Notes under the pieces: model-generated
Seen by the model: only the letters and a program-made list of their open reading frames with translations
Told to the model about the DNA's origin: nothing
Databases searched by the model: none
Assembly (NCBI GenBank): GCA_947072805.1
Contig: CAMTJK010000007.1
Span: 1 to 27,659, forward strand
Length of the DNA stretch: 27,659 nucleotides
Reading direction: 5' to 3'
Origin: an uncultured Prevotella sp.
GTDB lineage: Bacteria > Bacteroidota > Bacteroidia > Bacteroidales > Bacteroidaceae
Part shown: in pieces, positions 15,067 to 23,699 of the stretch
Layout: the number at the start of each line of letters is the position of its first letter
Numbering within the stretch: the stretch's first letter is position 1
Position numbers and translations under genes: made by a program

Positions 15067-16550
15067 GAAAAATAATTCTATCTTTGTTTATTGTTAGTTT
15101 GGCTATTAGTTCTATAAAATCTCAACAGAAAAGAGAGTTTAGAGGGGCTTGGATACAGTGTGTAAACGGTCAGTTTCAGGGTATGGGCACTGCAACAATG
15201 CAATCAACGCTTACATATCAGCTTGATGAATTAAAGAAATATGGTGTTAATGCAATAATATTTCAGGTAAGACCAGAATGTGATGCTTTATATCCCAGTC
15301 CGTATGAGCCATGGAGTCGTTTCTTGACAGGTGTGCAAGGTCGTGCACCTATGCCATTTTGGGATCCACTTCAATGGATGATAGACCAATGCCATAAACG
15401 CGGTATGGAACTGCATGCGTGGATAAACCCATACCGGGCAAAAACGAAAGGTACTATAGAGCTGGCTTCAAACCACATTGCAATAAAACATCCAGAAAGA
15501 GTGTTTCCATATGACGGCCAGTATATAATGAATCCTGGTATATCGGCAAATAGAGACTATATATGTAAGATTGTATGCGATATCGTACGTAGATATGACA
15601 TTGACGGATTGCATATGGATGATTATTTTTATCCCTATCCAGTTGCCGGGGAACGCATTCCAGATGAGGACTTGTATGTTCGGAATAAGAACGGTATTTC
15701 AGACATAAATGACTGGAGAAGATATAATGTAAATTTGTTTGTACAACAGCTTCATGATTCAATATCGTCCCTTAAACCATGGGTAAAATTCGGAGTATCT
15801 CCATTTGGTATTTACAGAAATAAGCAGAATGCGTCAAATGGAAGCAATACTCGAGGTCTGCAGAATTACGATGATCTATATGCTGACATACTTTTATGGG
15901 TGAATAATGGATGGATAGATTATTGTGTGCCACAGATTTATTGGCAGATAGGTCATCCTACAGCAGATTACAAGACATTGATAGAGTGGTGGAGTCAGCA
16001 TGTATCTAACAGACCTCTTTATATAGGTGAAGATATTGAACGCACTGTTAAATATGCTGATGCGGATAATCCTTCAAGAAACCAAATGCCAGCTAAATTT
16101 GCTTTACGCAATAAACTTTCCAATGTTAAAGGTTGTGTGTTATGGTATGCAAAAGCAGCTGTTGATAATATAGGCAATTATGGCTCTGCGTTGAAAGAAG
16201 TATATTGGAAATATCCGGCGCTCCAGCCAGCAATGCCTTTTATTGACAACAAGGCTCCGCAAAAAGTCAGGAAATTAAAACCTGTGTGGACAGAGGATGG
16301 ATATATATTGTTTTGGACAGCACCAAAGGGCAAGGGATGGAAAGATGTTGCATATCAATATGTCGTATATCGTTTTACTCCAAAAGAAAAAATAAATATT
16401 GAAGATGTCTCAAAAGTAGTATGTATAACAAGTGATACATACTACAAGTTGCCATATATTGACGGACATTCGAAATATGTATATGTTGTAACGGCTCTTG
16501 ATCGTTTACATAATGAGAGTAAGATAAAGAAGAAAAATGTTAAATTATAA
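15063..16550 (+). CDS. GHL10 family glycoside hydrolase-like secreted protein
   Basis: The 495-residue protein starts with a signal peptide (RKIILSLFIVSLAISSIKS, cleavage near residue 20-21). The main domain (about 24-335) matches the GHL10 (DUF187) family: REFRGAWIQCV near 24, KYGVNAIIFQVRPECDALYP near 59, LHAWINPYRA near 119 and DIDGLHMDDYFYPYP near 179, a TIM-barrel layout with conserved acids. The C-terminal 95 residues look like a fibronectin III-type domain (VRKLKPVWTEDGYILFW, ending in YVYVVTALDRLHNES). Family members are thought to cleave peptidoglycan glycan strands or other glycans; the substrate here is unknown. It overlaps the HAD gene by four bases and the convergent tilS by six. 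Confidence 0.88.
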   Translation: MRKIILSLFIVSLAISSIKSQQKREFRGAWIQCVNGQFQGMGTATMQSTLTYQLDELKKYGVNAIIFQVRPECDALYPSPYEPWSRFLTGVQGRAPMPFWDPLQWMIDQCHKRGMELHAWINPYRAKTKGTIELASNHIAIKHPERVFPYDGQYIMNPGISANRDYICKIVCDIVRRYDIDGLHMDDYFYPYPVAGERIPDEDLYVRNKNGISDINDWRRYNVNLFVQQLHDSISSLKPWVKFGVSPFGIYRNKQNASNGSNTRGLQNYDDLYADILLWVNNGWIDYCVPQIYWQIGHPTADYKTLIEWWSQHVSNRPLYIGEDIERTVKYADADNPSRNQMPAKFALRNKLSNVKGCVLWYAKAAVDNIGNYGSALKEVYWKYPALQPAMPFIDNKAPQKVRKLKPVWTEDGYILFWTAPKGKGWKDVAYQYVVYRFTPKEKINIEDVSKVVCITSDTYYKLPYIDGHSKYVYVVTALDRLHNESKIKKKNVKL

Positions 16551-17888
16551 TTCATTTTCTAGTAATGTGATATGCAGGCCCCGGCAAGTATTCTCTTTTA
16601 CACAGAAACTATTGTTGGGTCTTTCATTGATAAGCCATATAATCCGATCTTGAGCATCTGCAAGTACTAATTGTTGCTTTTTTTGAAATAATGTTTTTTT
16701 ACGATCTGTAAGATAATCACTGATGAGTTTGGAACCTTTCATTCCATAAGGAACAAAGCGTTCTCCTTGTTTGTAATGTCTTACTGTTAGTGGAAAAGAT
16801 ATTTCGTCTGCATCAAGGCATACTTCATTTGCTGTATGTGGAATATTGAATGTAGCATCAATAATCTCTCTCTGTATTTTCAGTTTTTTACTTTTAGATA
16901 TTATATATGTCCCATCCTCGATAATTACGATTGGGTTAATAGCTGTATATTTCTTTTCTATTATGATGTTGTCTCTGTCTATTAATAAATCGTAACCATT
17001 AGAATGAAAGATGCTACCGGGCTGAGACTTCAGTCTTTCAAATATCATTTCAGATTGACTAGAACTGAATCCATATTCTTTTATTGTTTCATACAATACG
17101 TAAGAAGGCGATATTTCCTTTAGTAGTTTAGAGATACATACATATACAATGTCATTTTTTTTTGTCGTTATACAATGCTTGATTTGTAATAGCTTATTAT
17201 CTAGTAGCTTTGTTGCTTCACGAACGTATTCTGAAGTCTTTTGGATGTTTTTAGTAACTGCAGGATTGATATCTTTTAGTAACGGCAGTATGTTCAGACG
17301 TATTTTATTCCTAATTACATCATCAACCAGATTGCTGCTGTCTGTAATGTAATCCTGATTTTTTTCTTTGAGATATGATTCAATATCGTTACGACAGAGG
17401 CATAGTAGTGGGCGTATGATATTTTCATTTTTAGGTCGTATACCAGTCAATCCATTGATACCGGTGCCTCTAATTAAATTCATGATCACAGTTTCTACAT
17501 TGTCATCACGATGATGAGCGACGCAGATGTCAGCGGCATCTATGTCTAACCTTAGCTGTTCGAAATATGCATATCTTAGATCTCTTGCAGCCATTTCAAT
17601 GCTTATTCTATGCGTAGAAGCATACTCTTTAGTATCAAAATGTGCCAAATGTAGTTTGACTCCTTGTCTCTCACAGAGAAATTTTACGAAATTCTCGTCT
17701 CTACTAGATTCTTCTCCTCTTAAGTTGAAATTACAATGAACGGCTTCAATATCGTATCCTAAATCTTTCATTATGAGCAATAGAGCAACACTATCCGCGC
17801 CTCCGCTTAAGGCAAGAAGGTGTATCCGCTCATGATCGAGCAGTTTATTTTGCTTAATATATGTAGCTACAATGTCTTTTGTGTCCAT
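16545..17888 (-). CDS. tilS: tRNA(Ile)-lysidine synthetase TilS
   Basis: TilS uses ATP to attach lysine to C34 of the CAU-anticodon tRNA(Ile), changing its reading from AUG to AUA. The 447-residue length is normal. The PP-loop motif SGGADS is at 28-33, followed by the family phrases VHCNFNLRGEESSRDE near 55, AARDLRYAYFEQL near 99, VAHHRDDNVETVIMNL near 123, and VDDVIRNKIRLNILPLL near 188. The C-terminal part (about 360-447) is the tRNA-binding domain (VRHYKQGERFVPYGMKGSK). It is the last gene of a three-gene minus-strand operon, 3 bp after the rlmI-like gene. Its stop codon abuts the stop of the GHL10 gene on the other strand. Confidence 0.95.
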   Translation of the reverse strand: MDTKDIVATYIKQNKLLDHERIHLLALSGGADSVALLLIMKDLGYDIEAVHCNFNLRGEESSRDENFVKFLCERQGVKLHLAHFDTKEYASTHRISIEMAARDLRYAYFEQLRLDIDAADICVAHHRDDNVETVIMNLIRGTGINGLTGIRPKNENIIRPLLCLCRNDIESYLKEKNQDYITDSSNLVDDVIRNKIRLNILPLLKDINPAVTKNIQKTSEYVREATKLLDNKLLQIKHCITTKKNDIVYVCISKLLKEISPSYVLYETIKEYGFSSSQSEMIFERLKSQPGSIFHSNGYDLLIDRDNIIIEKKYTAINPIVIIEDGTYIISKSKKLKIQREIIDATFNIPHTANEVCLDADEISFPLTVRHYKQGERFVPYGMKGSKLISDYLTDRKKTLFQKKQQLVLADAQDRIIWLINERPNNSFCVKENTCRGLHITLLENEL

Positions 17889-17891
17889 TGA

Positions 17892-19073
17892 CTATTCTAC
17901 GTATAGAACAAGGCCTTTTAGATATTCACCTTCAGGGTGATATATATTTATAGGATGATCTGCTGGTTGGTGTAGTTGATGTAATATTCTGACTTTACGT
18001 CCAGCAAGTGTAGCTGCCGTGAATACAGCGTTTCTGAAATTGTCTTTTGATACTACTTGACTACATGAGAATGTAAAGATTATGCCACCTGGCTTAATTT
18101 TTTCAAAACCTTTGGCGTTTAGCCTGCAATAGCCTTTTAAAGCGTTTCTTAATGCATTACGATGCTTCGCGAAAGCAGGAGGATCAAGAACAATCAAATC
18201 GTAGTTACTCCCAGATTCATCAAGGTATTTGAAAGCATCTTCGCAAAAAGCTTTATGTCGTTTGTCGCCAGGGAAATTAAGTTCGACGTTCTTTTTTGTC
18301 AATTCAATGGCTTTCGCACTGCTATCAACAGAGTGTACCAGTTCGGCTCCCCCTCTCATCGCGTAGAACGAGAAACCTCCAGTGTAGCAAAACATATTCA
18401 GAACTTTCTTGCCTTTTGCATATGTTTCAAGTAGAGAGCGGTTATCCCTTTGATCCACGAAAAATCCTGTTTTCTGACCTTTAAGCCAGTCAACATGAAA
18501 CATTAGGCCATTTTCGATAGCTATATTGTCTTCGCTATTACCGTAGATAAAACCGTTTTCTTGACCAAGCTCTGCTTTGTATGGTAATGTTGTTTCGCTT
18601 TTGTAAAATACATTTGATATTCGCCCATCCATAACATCTATTAGTGACTTGGCGATTATTTCTCTGGACATATGCATTCCAACACTGTGGGCTTGCATTA
18701 CGGCAGTTGGACCATATATATCGATAACAAGTCCAGGCAAATTGTCACCCTCTCCATGTACAAGACGAAAAGTATTGTTCTTTTTGTTGTCTGCTATACC
18801 AATGGCTATTCTCGTATTAAGTGCAGACGCCAATCGATTTTTCCAAAACTGTTCATTTATTTCTATATCATTAAATGATAGAATTCTTACAGATATTGAA
18901 CCTATTTGATAGTGTCCAGTGGCAAGATAATCTCCTTCAAAAGAAATAATTTGTACGATATCTCCATCTTCTATTCCTTTGTCAGTATGATGTATTGCCC
19001 CTGAAAATACCCAAGGATGGTATCGTTGTATACTTTCTTCTTTCCCCCTTTTAAGATATATATGTTTATACAT
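17892..19073 (-). CDS. rlmI: RlmI-like class I SAM-dependent rRNA methyltransferase
   Basis: The 393-residue protein has an N-terminal PUA domain (about 1-75, HPWVFSGAI at 19-27), a linking domain, and a C-terminal Rossmann methyltransferase (about 200-390). Motif I VLNMFCYTGGFSFYA is at 224-238, motif IV DPPAFAK at 297-303, and FSCSQVVSKDNF at 335-346. RlmI methylates C1962 of 23S rRNA in E. coli; the fold and motifs fit this m5C class, though exact specificity is inferred. It overlaps the exonuclease gene by eight bases and is followed by tilS after three, so the three genes should be co-transcribed. Start ATG at 19073 gives the conserved MYKHIYLKRGKEESI N-terminus. Confidence 0.9.
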   Translation of the reverse strand: MYKHIYLKRGKEESIQRYHPWVFSGAIHHTDKGIEDGDIVQIISFEGDYLATGHYQIGSISVRILSFNDIEINEQFWKNRLASALNTRIAIGIADNKKNNTFRLVHGEGDNLPGLVIDIYGPTAVMQAHSVGMHMSREIIAKSLIDVMDGRISNVFYKSETTLPYKAELGQENGFIYGNSEDNIAIENGLMFHVDWLKGQKTGFFVDQRDNRSLLETYAKGKKVLNMFCYTGGFSFYAMRGGAELVHSVDSSAKAIELTKKNVELNFPGDKRHKAFCEDAFKYLDESGSNYDLIVLDPPAFAKHRNALRNALKGYCRLNAKGFEKIKPGGIIFTFSCSQVVSKDNFRNAVFTAATLAGRKVRILHQLHQPADHPINIYHPEGEYLKGLVLYVE

Positions 19074-19698
19074 TTTCTGATTCGATTTCTTTTATAAGTT
19101 CATATTCTCCTGTTGTAATGAGTCTTTGTAATTCTTCATAGAGTTTTATACATGTCCATGCATCTGTGGCCGCATAGTTTTTTTGTTTTTCAGTAAGAAT
19201 ATCTGCTCCCCAGTTAGTAAGTCTTTGGGACTTGCTTATTTTTTGCCCAAAGAAATTTGCATACAGCTTTTGGAGACTTAAATCCTCAATGCCTATTTTC
19301 TTAACCTCTTGCTGCATATCAATGAATAATCCAGGTGTAAAATTCCCCAACTTTTGCAGAATGGCTAGATCGTCGTGTAGTGAAATACCTATTTTTGGTA
19401 CAATACGATCTTCAAGTAAGCGAATAATAGGAGATGCCATACCGATGTGGTTCAGCCGGAAAAGAAAACATGTGTCATATGAGGCCACCTGAAGCAAAGA
19501 AACGTTGTATATTATACCTTTTTTGAAAGAAGGACGTGTTTCTGTATCGAATCCTAAAATTGGTTGTGCTAGTAGGTAATCTACAGCCCTTTCTGCTTCC
19601 GATTCTGATACAACGACAACGATTTTTCCATCAAATAAAATGGGTGGAAGTGAATTAATCTTTGTCTTGTCGTATTTACTATATAATAGTTTTTTCAT
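19066..19698 (-). CDS. 3'-5' exonuclease, RNase D-like DEDDy type
   Basis: The 210-residue cytosolic protein is a stand-alone DEDDy exonuclease domain. Exo I is GFDTETRPSF with D51 and E53, Exo II is GISLHDDL with D109 or D110, and Exo III is YAATD with Y175 and D179, the Tyr marking the DEDDy class. It lacks the C-terminal HRDC domains of full RNase D, as is common for Bacteroidetes members. Whether the substrate is RNA or DNA cannot be read; its operon partners modify rRNA and tRNA, which favours RNA. It is first in the operon, overlapping the rlmI-like gene by eight bases, and is divergent from ftsK across 103 bp. Confidence 0.9.
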   Translation of the reverse strand: MKKLLYSKYDKTKINSLPPILFDGKIVVVVSESEAERAVDYLLAQPILGFDTETRPSFKKGIIYNVSLLQVASYDTCFLFRLNHIGMASPIIRLLEDRIVPKIGISLHDDLAILQKLGNFTPGLFIDMQQEVKKIGIEDLSLQKLYANFFGQKISKSQRLTNWGADILTEKQKNYAATDAWTCIKLYEELQRLITTGEYELIKEIESENV

Positions 19699-19718
19699 TT
19701 TGAACTATTTTCAAGTTG

Positions 19719-19726
19719 CAAAAATA
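19719..19726 (-). promoter_or_regulatory. -7 promoter box for the exonuclease-rlmI-tilS operon
   Basis: On the minus strand this reads TATTTTTG, matching TAnnTTTG, about 20 bases before the exonuclease ATG at 19698. No clear -33 element. Confidence 0.5.
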
Positions 19727-19769
19727 CAAAAAACAGATGAGTTTATTATAAAATATGACTTTTTTCTGC

Positions 19770-19777
19770 TACTTTTG
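19770..19777 (+). promoter_or_regulatory. -7 promoter box for ftsK
   Basis: TACTTTTG matches TAnnTTTG and gives a leader of about 21 nt before the ATG at 19802. The -33 element is not clear. Confidence 0.55.
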
Positions 19778-19801
19778 CAGAATAATTGATTAAGTTTATC
19801 T

Positions 19802-22252
19802 ATGGCAAGGAAAAAGAGAGAAAGTAAAGTTGCTTCATTGAGCGAAACGATAGGTTTCGATAAAATATTTCATAATGAAAGGTTGAATTTCATGCTTGGA
19901 ATTATTTTTTGTATTGTTGCCATTTATCTTATCTTGTCTTTTGTTTCTTTTTTCACTACAGGACCAGCGGATCAGAGCTTGATAGAAGAGCCTCGGACAG
20001 GTGAAATCATGAACGAGAAAGGAGAATTTAAAAATAATTGTGGCTCTATAGGGGCTTATTCTGCATATTTTTTTATAAAGCAGTGTTTTGGTTTATCTTC
20101 ATTCCTTATACCAATATTCCTGATTTTAGTTTCAATGCGCTTAATGCGTGTATATTCCCTAAACTTGATTAAATGGTTTATGGGTATTATGATAGTAATG
20201 ATTTGGTCATCCGTAGTTCTTGCCAAATTTATATCGCCATTGTTTCATGACAGTTGTTTCAATCCAGGTGGTGACCATGGAGCTTATATATGCAGATGGT
20301 TTGAGAATCTTATTGGGGCTCCGGGACTTACTGCTATTTTATGTCTGATAGCAATATCTTTCCTTACATATTTTAGCTACGAGACAATAACTATTATTAG
20401 GAAAATGCTAAATCCCATTAAGTTTTTTACGGATAGAGTTAAGTTTGAGGTGCATACAGGGAAAGTTTGCAAAGATTTGGAACCTTCTTTTTATACAGAG
20501 GATTTAGTTCCTGAGATTGTAGAGGACCCACCTGTCTTTGATAATCCAGAGGCTCAGACTGTTGAATTTGATGAAGATGACATTGCATCAGTTCCTCGTC
20601 CAGACAGTGTTAGTATATCAGAATCGTTGCCTACAGAAAACAAAGATCTGGAACTTGATGTTGATATTGCGAAAGAAGAAGCAAAGGCAAAAGGCAAGTC
20701 TGTGGCTGATAGTGTTATAGAACAACTTGCACCTTACGATCCCAAAAGAGATTTGGAAAACTACCATTATCCCACGTTGGATCTGTTAAAGAAATATGAC
20801 AATGATGGTAAGCCTTATATAGATATGGTAGAGCAAACGGCCAATAAGAACCGTATTGTTGAGGTATTACGTAACTTTGGTGTGGAGATAAGCAGCATAA
20901 AAGCAACGGTTGGTCCTACTATTACTTTATACGAGATAACACCGGCTCAGGGTGTTCGTATATCTAAGATTAGAAATCTTGAAGATGATATTGCTTTGAG
21001 CCTCTCTGCGTTGGGAATACGTATCATTGCTCCTATTCCGGGAAAGGGTACAATTGGTATAGAAGTACCTAATGCCAAGCCAAATATTGTTTCCATGGAA
21101 AGTATTCTTAATTCCAAGAAGTTTCAAGAAACAACAATGGAACTACCTTGTGCTATTGGCAAGACAATTACCAATGAAGTGTTTATGTTTGATTTGGCAA
21201 AAATTCCGCATTTGCTGGTTGCGGGAGCTACCGGTCAGGGAAAGTCTGTAGGTCTTAATACCATTATTACCTCCTTATTATATAAGAAGCATCCGGCGGA
21301 ATTGAAAATAGTGCTTATTGACCCCAAGAAAGTGGAATTCAGTATATACGGACCTATAGCAAACCATTTTCTTGCAAAAGTGCCAGATGAGGATTCTGAA
21401 CCTATTATTACCGATGTAACTAAGGTTGTGCGTACACTTAATAGCCTATGTAAGGAAATGGATACTAGGTATGACCTCTTGAAAATGGCAGGGGCAAGAA
21501 ATATTAAGGAGTACAATCGTAAATTTATATCTCGGTCACTTAATCCTCAGAAGGGACATAAGTTTATGCCTTATATTGTTGTCATAATTGATGAGTTCGG
21601 CGATCTTATTATGACAGCAGGTAAGGAGATAGAGTTGCCCATAGCCCGAATAGCGCAATTGGCTCGTGCTGTAGGTATTCATATGGTTATTGCAACACAG
21701 CGTCCAACTACAACTATTATTACAGGTAATATAAAAGCGAATTTCCCGGGACGAATAGCTTTTAAGGTAAGTGCCATGATTGATTCCAAAACTATTCTTG
21801 ATCGTCCTGGTGCAAACCAACTCATAGGTAGAGGCGACCTTTTGTTCCTTAATGGTAACGAGCCGGTGCGTGTCCAATGTGCTTTTGTAGATACTCCAGA
21901 AGTGGAATCCATTAATGAATTTATAGCTAGACAACAGGGTTATACGACCCCATTTGAATTGCCAGAACCTGATACAGAATCGGCAGGTAGTGCGAGTGGT
22001 GCAGATGTTGATATGCAACATCTCGATCCTCTGTTTGAAGAGGCTGCGCGGCTTATTGTACTGAATCAGTCTGGCAGCACAAGCTTGATACAACGCAAAT
22101 TTTCCATTGGTTACAATCGTGCAGGAAGACTTATGGATCAGCTTGAAAAGGCAGGTATTGTTGGTGTCGCTATGGGCAGTAAGCCACGTGAAGTATTAAT
22201 ACAGGATGAAGTGAGTCTTGATAACCTGCTTGGCGCTTTTTGCCAAAGATAA
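19802..22252 (+). CDS. ftsK: DNA translocase FtsK
   Basis: FtsK is a hexameric ATP-driven motor at the division septum that pumps DNA and helps resolve chromosome dimers. In 816 residues there are about four N-terminal membrane segments (near 30-50, 85-110, 120-145 and 160-185), a short acidic linker (about 220-300), the motor domain with Walker A GATGQGKS at 475-482 and Walker B VVIIDEFGDLI near 593-603, and a C-terminal gamma winged-helix domain (about 742-806, ending in SKPREVLI) that reads KOPS-type sites. The linker is much shorter than in the E. coli protein (about 1329 residues), which is usual for Bacteroidetes. It has its own promoter box; lolA follows after 30 bp. Confidence 0.95.
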   Translation: MARKKRESKVASLSETIGFDKIFHNERLNFMLGIIFCIVAIYLILSFVSFFTTGPADQSLIEEPRTGEIMNEKGEFKNNCGSIGAYSAYFFIKQCFGLSSFLIPIFLILVSMRLMRVYSLNLIKWFMGIMIVMIWSSVVLAKFISPLFHDSCFNPGGDHGAYICRWFENLIGAPGLTAILCLIAISFLTYFSYETITIIRKMLNPIKFFTDRVKFEVHTGKVCKDLEPSFYTEDLVPEIVEDPPVFDNPEAQTVEFDEDDIASVPRPDSVSISESLPTENKDLELDVDIAKEEAKAKGKSVADSVIEQLAPYDPKRDLENYHYPTLDLLKKYDNDGKPYIDMVEQTANKNRIVEVLRNFGVEISSIKATVGPTITLYEITPAQGVRISKIRNLEDDIALSLSALGIRIIAPIPGKGTIGIEVPNAKPNIVSMESILNSKKFQETTMELPCAIGKTITNEVFMFDLAKIPHLLVAGATGQGKSVGLNTIITSLLYKKHPAELKIVLIDPKKVEFSIYGPIANHFLAKVPDEDSEPIITDVTKVVRTLNSLCKEMDTRYDLLKMAGARNIKEYNRKFISRSLNPQKGHKFMPYIVVIIDEFGDLIMTAGKEIELPIARIAQLARAVGIHMVIATQRPTTTIITGNIKANFPGRIAFKVSAMIDSKTILDRPGANQLIGRGDLLFLNGNEPVRVQCAFVDTPEVESINEFIARQQGYTTPFELPEPDTESAGSASGADVDMQHLDPLFEEAARLIVLNQSGSTSLIQRKFSIGYNRAGRLMDQLEKAGIVGVAMGSKPREVLIQDEVSLDNLLGAFCQR

Positions 22253-22282
22253 TTTTCTAATCGCATAATCCTACTTTGTAAT

Positions 22283-22882
22283 ATGAGAAGATTAATATTT
22301 TTTTCCTTAATCATAATGATAAGTTGCATCGCTCCGGCCCAGACAGCCAAGACTGTGCTTGACAGGGCTGCCGCAACAATAAGCGACAAGAATGGTGTGT
22401 CTGCACAGTTTAAAATAACGTCAGATAATTATGGTACAACGAGTGGTACGATATATGTCAAGGGGCGGAAGTTCCATGCTACTACCACAGACGCTTCTGT
22501 CTGGTTTGATGGAAAGACTCAATGGACCTATGTTACAAAAAACGAGGAAGTCAATATAAGTACTCCGTCGGAAGGCGAATTGCAGGCAATAAACCCTTAT
22601 AACTTTATAAACATATATAAGAGAGGTTTTTCATATGCCATGAAATTGGATGGCAATACATATCGGGTGCATCTTACGGCTGCAGACAAGAAACGAAAAA
22701 TACGTGAGATGTATATACATGTTAATAAATCGTCTTTTGTACCAACTGTTGTAAAGATGCTTCAAGGTTCTAGATGGACAACAATTACAATAAGTCGTTT
22801 TAAGGCTACACCTCTTAGTGATGCTATGTTTGTCTTTGATAAATCAAAATATGCACATGCCGAAATAATAGATCTTCGTTGA
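22283..22882 (+). CDS. LolA-like outer-membrane lipoprotein carrier protein
   Basis: LolA carries lipoproteins across the periplasm from the LolCDE complex to the outer membrane. The 199-residue protein has a signal peptide (RRLIFFSLIIMISCIAPAQ; cleavage near residue 20). The mature part follows the LolA half-barrel layout: VLDRAAATISDKNGVSAQF near 25, then SGTIYVKGRKFHATTTDASVWFDGKTQW (about 52-80 overall), then NPYNFINIYKRGFSY near 105. Sequence identity to proteobacterial LolA is low, and related DUF4292-like or LolA-like proteins exist, so the name rests on overall pattern. It lies between ftsK and the DUF4491 gene, an order I regard as typical in Bacteroidales, with 30 and 24 bp gaps suggesting one transcript. 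Confidence 0.85.
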   Translation: MRRLIFFSLIIMISCIAPAQTAKTVLDRAAATISDKNGVSAQFKITSDNYGTTSGTIYVKGRKFHATTTDASVWFDGKTQWTYVTKNEEVNISTPSEGELQAINPYNFINIYKRGFSYAMKLDGNTYRVHLTAADKKRKIREMYIHVNKSSFVPTVVKMLQGSRWTTITISRFKATPLSDAMFVFDKSKYAHAEIIDLR

Positions 22883-22906
22883 TATAACCATATATGCATT
22901 GAAATC

Positions 22907-23215
22907 ATGATTTTATCGTTCAAGGGACTGATTATTGCGGCTTGTACTTTCCTTATTATTGGTTTGTTTCATCCGATTGTCATTAAGACTGAATACTACT
23001 CTGGTACACGATATTGGTGGGTCTTTTTGCTTTTGGGATTAATATGTATTATTTTGGCATTGTTTGTTGCAGATGTAATCATCTCCTCAATACTTGGGAT
23101 AACGGGCGCATCGTTTTTGTGGTCTATAGGTGAGCTCTTCGAGCAGAGAGAACGTGTGAAAAAAGGATGGTTCCCTATGAATCCTAAACGAAAACAAGAG
23201 TATGATAAGTTATGA
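22907..23215 (+). CDS. DUF4491 family membrane protein
   Basis: The 102-residue protein matches DUF4491, a small Bacteroidetes family of unknown function. Three hydrophobic segments are visible (about 5-25, 36-56 and 57-75), so it should span the inner membrane, and the C-terminal tail is basic and cytosol-like with the family phrase FEQRERVKKGWFPMNPKRK (83-101). No catalytic motif is seen. It overlaps rlmH by four bases (ATGA at 23212-23215), implying coupled translation with that gene and membership in the ftsK-lolA transcript. Confidence 0.88.
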   Translation: MILSFKGLIIAACTFLIIGLFHPIVIKTEYYSGTRYWWVFLLLGLICIILALFVADVIISSILGITGASFLWSIGELFEQRERVKKGWFPMNPKRKQEYDKL

Positions 23216-23682
23216 GAACAGCGCTTCTGCTCGTCGGTAAGACTGTAAACAAACATTTTGCAGCTTGCATCGATGACTATATAAAGAGAATATCACACTA
23301 TATGTCCTTTGAGTTGGTAATTATACCAGAGCTCAAGAATACAAAAAGCATCTCCGAGATCCGTCAAAAAGAATTGGAGGGCGAATTGATATTAAAACGA
23401 ATACAACCTACCGATACTGTTATTCTTCTTGATGAGCATGGACGTGCATTTAGAAGCCTTGATTTTGCAGCATGGCTTGAGCAGAAACAGCAAACTACGC
23501 GTAAGCTTGTGTTTGTAATTGGTGGACCTTATGGTTTTTCTAATAACGTGTATCAGCGTTCTGACTTAAATATTTCTCTTTCACCGCTCACATTTTCCCA
23601 TCAGATGGTTAGGCTAATTTTCACAGAGCAACTTTACCGTGCTTGTACCATTATCAAAGGTGAACCATATCACCATGAGTGA
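23212..23682 (+). CDS. rlmH: 23S rRNA pseudouridine-1915 N3-methyltransferase RlmH
   Basis: RlmH methylates pseudouridine 1915 in helix 69 of 23S rRNA on assembled 70S ribosomes, using AdoMet. The 156-residue length is standard. SPOUT-fold landmarks are ILLDEHGRAFRSLDFAAWL (from about 75), FVIGGPYGFS (about 102-111) for the AdoMet knot, LSPLTFSHQMVRLIFTEQLY (about 122-141) and the C-terminal IIKGEPYHHE. The protein is complete. Its start overlaps the DUF4491 stop by four bases. It converges with the oxidoreductase gene only 17 bp away, with no strong terminator between them. Confidence 0.96.
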   Translation: MRTALLLVGKTVNKHFAACIDDYIKRISHYMSFELVIIPELKNTKSISEIRQKELEGELILKRIQPTDTVILLDEHGRAFRSLDFAAWLEQKQQTTRKLVFVIGGPYGFSNNVYQRSDLNISLSPLTFSHQMVRLIFTEQLYRACTIIKGEPYHHE

Positions 23683-23699
23683 TTTTTCTTTTCATTTTG

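Noticed and set aside
21536..22093. 185-codon minus-strand ORF inside ftsK
   Set aside because: It is antisense to the conserved motor domain, with a composition rich in Cys, His and Ser typical of shadow frames.
23659..23690. Terminator between rlmH and the oxidoreductase gene (GGTGA/TCACC then TTTTT)
   Set aside because: The stem is only 5 bp, lies inside the rlmH coding end, and the T run begins eight bases after it.
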